Positions 1 to 5,800 of a DNA stretch of 9,952 nt are shown here, in pieces. The first letter of the stretch is position 1. Each line of letters starts with the position of its first letter. Position numbers and translations under genes: made by a program. The stretch is from DATGLE01 sp035294325. GTDB lineage: Bacteria > Chloroflexota > Ktedonobacteria > Ktedonobacterales > Ktedonobacteraceae. The stretch spans positions 1-9,952 of the forward strand of contig DATGLE010000310.1 in assembly GCA_035294325.1 (NCBI GenBank). The letters are read 5' to 3'. The notes under the pieces were generated by a model that saw nothing but the letters and a program-made list of their open reading frames with translations, ran no database searches and was not told the DNA's origin.

Positions 1-74
1 GGCCCCCGACTCACTCACTCCAGGCTGCGCGGCTGGAATGCTGTGCCAGATCACAGGGGCATGCTCTCCGACTC

Positions 75-548
75 TCAAGAGGCCGGGGCTGCCTCCTGCG
101 CGGTGCGCAGTTGCTCCAGGTGTGGCCGGACGGAGGAGAGCGGAGCCAGGATGCAATCTCGTAGCGTCATCGGTCCATATTCTTCATGCACTCCTTCGCG
201 AGCCAGCGCGGAAGCCGGAAGCTCCGCGACCAGGGTGGCAAAGCGTTCGCACTGCTGCTCAAGCGCGTTCAGAAGCATAGCCGGATCCGCTTGCTGATAG
301 CCATGATCGCGAACCTCGGCATCCTGGTCGTAGCCAGGCAGCGCTGGTCGCTCCTCCTGCCAGATGCACTCGACGCGCAGCGACCAGTGGGACATTTTGT
401 CGATCATGTGGCCCAGCACCTCTATCGCCGACCACTCTCCGGGGGCCGGGCGATGCCGCAGCGTGCGCTCATTGGTTGTCAGTGCGCTGCGAAAGGTACG
501 GGGGACCTCGCGGAGTTGTGCAGCCCAGCGAGCCTGTTCGGTCTCCAT
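75..548 (-). CDS. DinB-like (DinB_2/DfsB superfamily) four-helix protein
   Basis: The 157-residue product looks like a DinB superfamily protein, a four-helix bundle that usually carries a metal site. Some members are thiol-dependent transferases and many have no known reaction. The N-terminal half has the family hallmark PxPGEWS (about residues 34-40) followed by an LGHM.D helix with His47, and the C-terminal helix has RPHLEQL with His143. The usual H-x3-H pair of that helix is incomplete, because the position four residues before His143 is Ser139, so the metal site may be altered. The length is normal for the family. The ATG at 548 is well supported by AAGGAG five bases upstream. There is no signal peptide, so the protein is cytoplasmic. 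It lies 95 bases downstream of the small membrane-protein gene and probably has its own promoter. Family assignment is fairly secure; the biochemical role is unknown. Confidence 0.85.
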   Translation of the reverse strand: METEQARWAAQLREVPRTFRSALTTNERTLRHRPAPGEWSAIEVLGHMIDKMSHWSLRVECIWQEERPALPGYDQDAEVRDHGYQQADPAMLLNALEQQCERFATLVAELPASALAREGVHEEYGPMTLRDCILAPLSSVRPHLEQLRTAQEAAPAS

Positions 549-553
549 GCTTA

Positions 554-559
554 CTCCTT
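554..559 (-). promoter_or_regulatory. Ribosome binding site of the DinB-like gene
   Basis: On the minus strand AAGGAG is followed by five bases (TAAGC) and then the ATG at 548. This near-consensus Shine-Dalgarno fixes the start of the DinB-like gene. Confidence 0.8.
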
Positions 560-597
560 GTCTGAATAAATAAAGCGAATGCGCCAGTTCTGTGATG

Positions 598-608
598 AGT
601 ATATCATA
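598..608 (-). promoter_or_regulatory. Weak candidate -10 element for the DinB-like gene
   Basis: On the minus strand the overlapping hexamers TATGAT (608-603) and TATACT (603-598) each match five of six bases of TATAAT, about 50 to 60 bases before the DinB-like start. No convincing -35 box lies at the right distance, so this is only a suggestion. The position suits a gene transcribed independently of the one upstream. Confidence 0.3.
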
Positions 609-643
609 ACGGATCTGGCAGGCATCCCAGAATCTCCCCTGAA

Positions 644-1162
644 TCAGGGCTTGACTCCCATTGCCAGTAGCCCGCCTGTGATGCCGTCGAAGACCATCTC
701 TCCGTGATGGAAGATGGCCGGTTTGCTGTTTTTGCTGGCAAAAGGTGCGGCCACGGTAAAATCACCGGAGACTTCGACATAACAGACGATGAGCGAATCG
801 TCTGTTAATCCGGTATCAGCGTTCAGGGTATCATTCGCAACTTTGTTGGTGACAAAGAGGACACGCGTCACCGTGAAATGGCGAGAAATCTGCTCAATGC
901 GGAGACCCTCAAAACGAGAGATGGTGCTCATATAGTGGCGCACGTCCTGTTGCGTGAAGGTGGGCACGCTGCACAGATGGGGCTTGATGGCCGGCGGGAT
1001 ATTTTTTTCAGAGGCACTGATAGGTGTAGGGAGGTGTTTGGGATCGCAGCCATCCGTGGATGCCGAACGGGTGAGAAGTGCATGCAGAGCTAACGTTCCC
1101 CCGATGGTTGCGGCCGCGAGGAGAAGTGTTGCCAGTCCAGGAAACCATTGACGTTTGTTCAC
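644..1162 (-). CDS. Small membrane-anchored extracytoplasmic protein, unknown function
   Basis: The 172-residue product begins with a short basic stretch (NKR) and a hydrophobic segment at about residues 8-31 (GLATLLLAAATIGG and following). This is a signal anchor or uncleaved signal peptide with no lipobox, so the bulk should lie outside the membrane. Cysteines sit at 39, 64 and 127. The C-terminal domain contains RVLFVTNKVAND, DTGLTDDSLIVCYVEVSGDF and MVFDGITGG, which suggest a compact beta-rich fold. I associate this pattern, from memory only, with small uncharacterised proteins of Ktedonobacteria. I chose the GTG at 1162 because AAGGAG lies seven bases before it; an ATG seven codons upstream (1183) has no Shine-Dalgarno. 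The gene has no evident link to the helicase genes, being separated from them by 114 bases and a hairpin. Coding status is confident; function is unknown. Confidence 0.75.
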   Translation of the reverse strand: MNKRQWFPGLATLLLAAATIGGTLALHALLTRSASTDGCDPKHLPTPISASEKNIPPAIKPHLCSVPTFTQQDVRHYMSTISRFEGLRIEQISRHFTVTRVLFVTNKVANDTLNADTGLTDDSLIVCYVEVSGDFTVAAPFASKNSKPAIFHHGEMVFDGITGGLLAMGVKP

Positions 1163-1169
1163 GCCGATT

Positions 1170-1175
1170 CTCCTT
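1170..1175 (-). promoter_or_regulatory. Ribosome binding site deciding the GTG start of the 172-residue protein
   Basis: On the minus strand AAGGAG is followed by seven bases and GTG at 1162. The in-frame ATG at 1183 is upstream of this site and has no Shine-Dalgarno of its own, so the shorter GTG-initiated product is favoured. Confidence 0.75.
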
Positions 1176-1254
1176 GAGTGCATAGTAGCTCAGTCTTGTA
1201 AGGTGAGAGCATCTGACCTGTCGCCAGGGCTTTCTCTGCTAAGACGTGCGCAAG

Positions 1255-1270
1255 AGGGAAAACGTTCCCT
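1255..1270 (-). terminator. Hairpin just after the helicase operon, possible terminator
   Basis: A perfect inverted repeat of six-base arms (AGGGAA / TTCCCT) around a four-base loop starts six bases beyond the stop of the 510-residue gene. On the minus strand it is followed by CTTGCG, not by a T-tract, so it is not a classical intrinsic terminator. Its position suggests a transcript-end or 3'-stabilising structure for the operon. Confidence 0.4.
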
Positions 1271-1276
1271 TGCCCT

Positions 1277-2809
1277 TCATCGTGCCTCGCGCAGGCGCGT
1301 GACGATCTCGGCCAGGCGGGCGTGGATGGCGCTGACCCGTGTGCGCAGGTATTCGGCCTGGGAAAGAGGGTGATCAGGTGGCTCCTGCTCGGCTGGCAGC
1401 AAGGTCTCGACTAGCGCCGCGCGTAATCGCCTCGCCCCGGCTTTGGCATCGAGCGCGGCGAACCAGCGACGATTTTCTTGCACAAAGCCGCCGCTGTGCA
1501 ACAGCGCGTGAATCGTCCCGCGATGGACCTCGTGTTGCTGCCGGTGGCGCACCGCCCGCACGATCTCGGCGAAGGTCAGCCCCTGTGGCGCCTCCTCTAA
1601 GATGGCCTGAATCGAGCGGCGATAGCTTTCACCCGGTCCCCCGCGCACGGAAGCCAGCGCCTCCAGATCGACCAGGCGGGCCTCTTCCTCCTGCACGGCC
1701 TCATCCTGGCCGATCTGCTGGAAGACGATGCTACCCGGCGTCCACTCGATGCGCAGGATCGTCCCGGCGTACAGTTCCATGAGCCGGTCAGCCAGTTCGC
1801 GGCCATACAGCGTATTGTTGGCGCGGTCAAGCCAGAGCCAGAACCGCGTTCCATCCTCGTGCCACATCCCGTGCAGGACGGTTTTCTGCGCTTCTCCGGG
1901 GGCTGGCAGCGGGTAGATACCACGAGCGGCGGCCGGGACATGCAGGAAGCCTTGCAGCAGATTCACGGTGCGCAGGCGCACCGTCCAGCTCGCGCGCTCA
2001 GTTTGCACTTCGCCTCGCAGCACTACCTGGCTTTCATCCCCCTCTCGGGTTGGTGCAGGCTCTTTCACAAGAGACGACCCAGGACGCGGCGCCCTGGCAG
2101 CTTCTTCGGGTGTCGTAAGCGGCTCTGGCATGCGCAGGGGATGCACCTGCAAGCGTGTGCTGCGGGCATCGGCGGGGACCTGCCGGGCGGGAAGCCAGTA
2201 ATCCTGCCCGACGCGCTGCACCTGCGGAGAGATCAGCAGCCAGGCTCGCACGTATAGCCAGGCATTGGGCCGATCAGCTTCATGCCATCCGCATTCGCGC
2301 AAGCAATCCGTAACCATGCGCACCGTCCACGGCTCGCCACCGGACTCCTGCCAGCAAGCCAGAAGCTTCGGGCCGAGCGCATCGAGGCTGGCTTTCACGG
2401 CACGCGTCAGCCTGACGTTGCGCTCGTGCTCTGCTGGCTCCAGGATGCCCTGCCGGGTGAGGGTGAAGCGCTCATCGAGCGGGCAAAAGACGTGGTGGCG
2501 CCCATCCTCGGCATCGAGGGCCGCCAGTCTCGCATCCAGGTCGCGCCCGTCCCAGGTGCCAGCCAGCAGATCATTGAGTAAGCGCGTATTGGCAACGGCC
2601 TGGCCGACAAGGCGCCAGTGGCTGGGGCGCTTGCCATCGCCTTCATGCACCGGGACGAAGCGTGCATCCGCCTGAATCGGAATTTCGAGTCCGGTGGCAT
2701 CCCAGACCGGTTGCAGCGCCTCCTTCTCGGTAAAGGTGCGCCGCGCGGAGGACCAGCGCCTCACGACTTCATCAAGCAGCCGCGTGACTTCATCGGTGCC
2801 CTCGTGCAT
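1277..2809 (-). CDS. Unrecognised partner of the helicase fusion with winged-helix and beta-barrel-like modules
   Basis: I do not recognise this 510-residue protein as a named family. Three parts can be described. Residues about 135-210 alternate short helices and strands ending in VGQDYWLPARQ, compatible with a winged helix. Residues about 262-367 are strand-rich (TVRLRTVNLLQGFLHVP, TLYGRELADRLMELYAG, ILRIEWTPGSIVFQQIG) and resemble the pseudobarrel of B3-like DNA-binding domains; that fold call is only a guess. Residues about 396-452 look like a HARE-type winged helix with EAPQGLT and FVQENRRWF. The same EAPxGLT segment occurs at the N-terminus of the adjacent helicase. No nuclease or ATPase motif is visible. 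ATG at 2809 overlaps the helicase stop as TGATG, with GAGG seven bases upstream; a GTG three bases earlier (2812) is possible. Coupling implies equimolar synthesis and probably a complex, perhaps as a DNA-recognition subunit. Confidence 0.8.
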   Translation of the reverse strand: MHEGTDEVTRLLDEVVRRWSSARRTFTEKEALQPVWDATGLEIPIQADARFVPVHEGDGKRPSHWRLVGQAVANTRLLNDLLAGTWDGRDLDARLAALDAEDGRHHVFCPLDERFTLTRQGILEPAEHERNVRLTRAVKASLDALGPKLLACWQESGGEPWTVRMVTDCLRECGWHEADRPNAWLYVRAWLLISPQVQRVGQDYWLPARQVPADARSTRLQVHPLRMPEPLTTPEEAARAPRPGSSLVKEPAPTREGDESQVVLRGEVQTERASWTVRLRTVNLLQGFLHVPAAARGIYPLPAPGEAQKTVLHGMWHEDGTRFWLWLDRANNTLYGRELADRLMELYAGTILRIEWTPGSIVFQQIGQDEAVQEEEARLVDLEALASVRGGPGESYRRSIQAILEEAPQGLTFAEIVRAVRHRQQHEVHRGTIHALLHSGGFVQENRRWFAALDAKAGARRLRAALVETLLPAEQEPPDHPLSQAEYLRTRVSAIHARLAEIVTRLREAR

Positions 2810-5800
2810 CACTCCACCTCGGTTTCTGGAAATTCGGGTAAGGGGACGCCGCCGGCAAGGGCATCGCGGCCTCGCTGCGTGATCGCTACCGCCGGATAAG
2901 TAACGCCCTTCGCCGGAATGGTTCGCTCGACCAGTTGCAGGTAGCCGCCTTCGACGAGCGCCTCGATGGTGCGCCCGACGCGCTCGGGCCTGGCTCCGGT
3001 CCCCTCCAGTTCGCCGAAGTGATCTGAGGCGCGGGCGGCTGGGGAGAGGCGGAACACCTGGCCCTGGTAGTTCGTCTGCGGGATGCCCAGCAGCATCTTT
3101 TCAATCGTCTTTGGTGCGAAGATCCCGTTGTGGTCGCGAACGGCTCCTAGCACTGCCAGCCGGATATCGATGGCGAGTGGTTCCCCGTAGAGCCGTACTC
3201 CCGGGTCCCAGGGCAGATGTTCGTTGGTCGGGCTGCACAGGTCGCACTTGCCACACAGCGGCGCATCGTCGCGGCCCGTCAGGTAGTTGATGAGCGCCGC
3301 GCTGCGACAGTGCCGGTTGCCGGGGCGGAGCTTCATATAGTCTATCATGGCGGTCAGGCGCTCTTCAAAGCGCTGGTAGCGGCTGGCAAAACCCTGCTCG
3401 ATTCTCTGGAGATAGGTGGCATCGGAGAGGTTCGGGTGCAGCCGCAGCGTCACGCCGCGCTGGTAGACGCGATAGAGCAGCGTCTCGCGCTCGGCCAGCT
3501 TCACCAGGATCGGATCGACGGTGCGCGGATCGATCCCGGTCTGCTCGTAGACCTGCGCAGCGCGATAGGACACCTGCCGGTCCGGCTCCGCTCCCAGAGA
3601 TCTCAGCAGCGTTTCCGCAAGCCGGCGCTCGGTGGGATCTTGCAAAGCGGCAACAGCCTCCGCGATGGGATAATTGAGCAGGATGGTCGCCTCCAGGGTG
3701 CAGTCTGGCCCGCGCTCTACCAGCCCGGCCTCTTCAAAGGAGAAAAGCAAAACGCGCGCCTGCGTTGGTTCGACACGCGCAAGGTCCGCGAGCGCATCGG
3801 GATCGCAGAGCAGCGTGCCATCGGCAAGATGCACAGCGCTTAAGCCTTCCTCGTCCACCGAGAGCAGCGCTTCCTGGTACCTGCGCAGTACGCGAGGTTT
3901 CGGAACGCCCTGCTGCGCGATAAAGCGTTCGGTGCGCTGCGTCTGACCATGATAAAGCAGGATGGCATACGCCTCCTTGCCGTCGCGCCCGGCGCGTCCC
4001 GCCTCCTGGGCATACGCCTCCAGGCTGGCCGGGTGATCGTAGTGCAGCACAAAGCGAATTTCCGCTTTATCGACGCCCATGCCGAAAGCGGTGGTGGCGA
4101 CAACGACATCCAGTTCGCCCTGCATGAATTGTTCCTGGATCTGGTGGCGTTCGGGCGTGGGCAGTCCGCCATGATAGGCTTGCGCGGCGATATTGCGCTG
4201 GCGCAGGAGTCTGGCGAATTGCGTGGCCGCTTTGCGCGTCGCCACGTAGACAATGCCGGAACCGCCGCGCACCTCGTCACGGACCAGTTGATGCACAATG
4301 CCCAGCGCCAGCGTATCGCGCTCCTCGCGCCTGGCAACCGAGTACACCCGAAAGACGAGGTTGTCGCGCACAAAATCGCCGCTGCGGATCGCGAGGGTGC
4401 GCCCGCCTGGCGACTCCTGTCCCATGCCCAGAATGTTGATGATCTCCTGCTGCACCTGGCGCGTGGCGGTGGCCGTGAGCGCATGGATAGGCAGCGCGCG
4501 CCCCGAGCCGCTTCTGGGCAAAAGCCGGGCGATCTCCAGGAAGTCCGGGCGGAAATCATGGCCCCACGTTGAGATGCAGTGCGCCTCATCGACCACCAGT
4601 TGCACCAGCGGCAGCCGCTCCAGATACGCGCGGAAGCGGGGATCGCGCAGCCGCTCCGGGGAGACGTAGAGGAGCTTGAGCCGCCCGGCTGCGGCATCGC
4701 GCAGCACTTCCTCCTGGCTGGCGGCATCCATGCCCGAAACTAGCGCCGCCACAAGACTCATCCCTGGCACCTCGCGCAGCTTCTCCACCTGGTCGCGAAT
4801 GAGGGCGATCAGCGGAGAGATGACCAGCGTCAGGCCCGGGCGAATGAGGGCGGGCAGTTGATAGGTGCGGCTTTTGCCCGCCCCGGTGGGCAGCAAGGTC
4901 AGGACATCACGTCCTTCGAGCACATCCCGCATGATCTCCTCCTGCCCGAAGCGGAAGCTCGACTGGCCCCAGATCGCTTGCTGTACCGCCAGCAAGCGTG
5001 GACGAGCGAGGCGCTCAAAATCGGCTTCATCCACGAAAGGTCCCGGCAACTGCTGCTCGGCGAGCACACGGTGCAGATTGGGAACGGTAGGCGCCGGAAG
5101 CTCAGCCGGATCGAAGGCCAGCCTCATATGATCGGCGATGCGCCGGAACAGCTCCACGTCCGACTCATAGCCAATCGCCGGATCGGGAAGGCTGCGCAGC
5201 ACCTCGGTCCGATACAGCGAACTGCGCAGCCGCTTATCGAGCAGCACGGCGGCCCCGCGATCATCGGCGGCGCGGATCAGGCGCCCGAAGCCCTGTTTGA
5301 GCGTGATAATCATTTTGGGCAGCAGGTAATCATAGAAGGCGTTGCCGCCGGCCTGCTCGATGGCGCTCATGCGCGCGGCCTCGACGGGATCGCTGAGATT
5401 CGGATAGGGCAGCTTCTCCAGGAAGACGTAGGAGAGCGATGGGCCTGGCACGTCCACGCCTTCCCACAGCGAGCGCGAGCCAAGCAGCGTGCTTTCTTCG
5501 ATGGCACGGAACTCGTCGAGCAGTCGTTCCATGCTGCCCTGTCCCTGACAGAGCACGGGAAAGCCCCGCTCGGAAAGATCATCGGCCAGGCGCTCGTAGA
5601 CGTAATCGCGGCGCGAGTTGGCGGTAAAGAGCGCCAGAGTCTTGCCGCCAAAGAAGGGAATAAAGCGCCGCAGCAGGTCAGCCACCGCTTCGGGAAAGTT
5701 GCGCTTCAGCTCGCTATCGCGCGGGGCCGGCAGGTGATTGGGCAGCATCAAGAGCGCCTGGTCGTGATAGTTGAAGGCCGGGGGCAATTCTCGCGCGATC

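Noticed and set aside
1..74. Short inverted repeats (CTGTG/CACAG and TCCAG/CTGGA) after the DinB-like gene, considered as a terminator.
   Set aside because: Arms are only five bases and no T-tract follows on the minus strand. I see no gene or convincing site in this stretch.
1163..1183. Longer N-terminus for the 172-residue protein from the ATG at 1183.
   Set aside because: It has no Shine-Dalgarno, and the strong AAGGAG lies inside this extension, correctly spaced for the GTG at 1162.
4984..5106. The DinG-RecQ junction as a possible frameshift or assembly join of two genes.
   Set aside because: The frame is continuous with a plausible linker (LPAPTVPNLHRVLAEQQLPG), composition does not change, and no start with a Shine-Dalgarno was evident there. 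It remains worth checking in reads.
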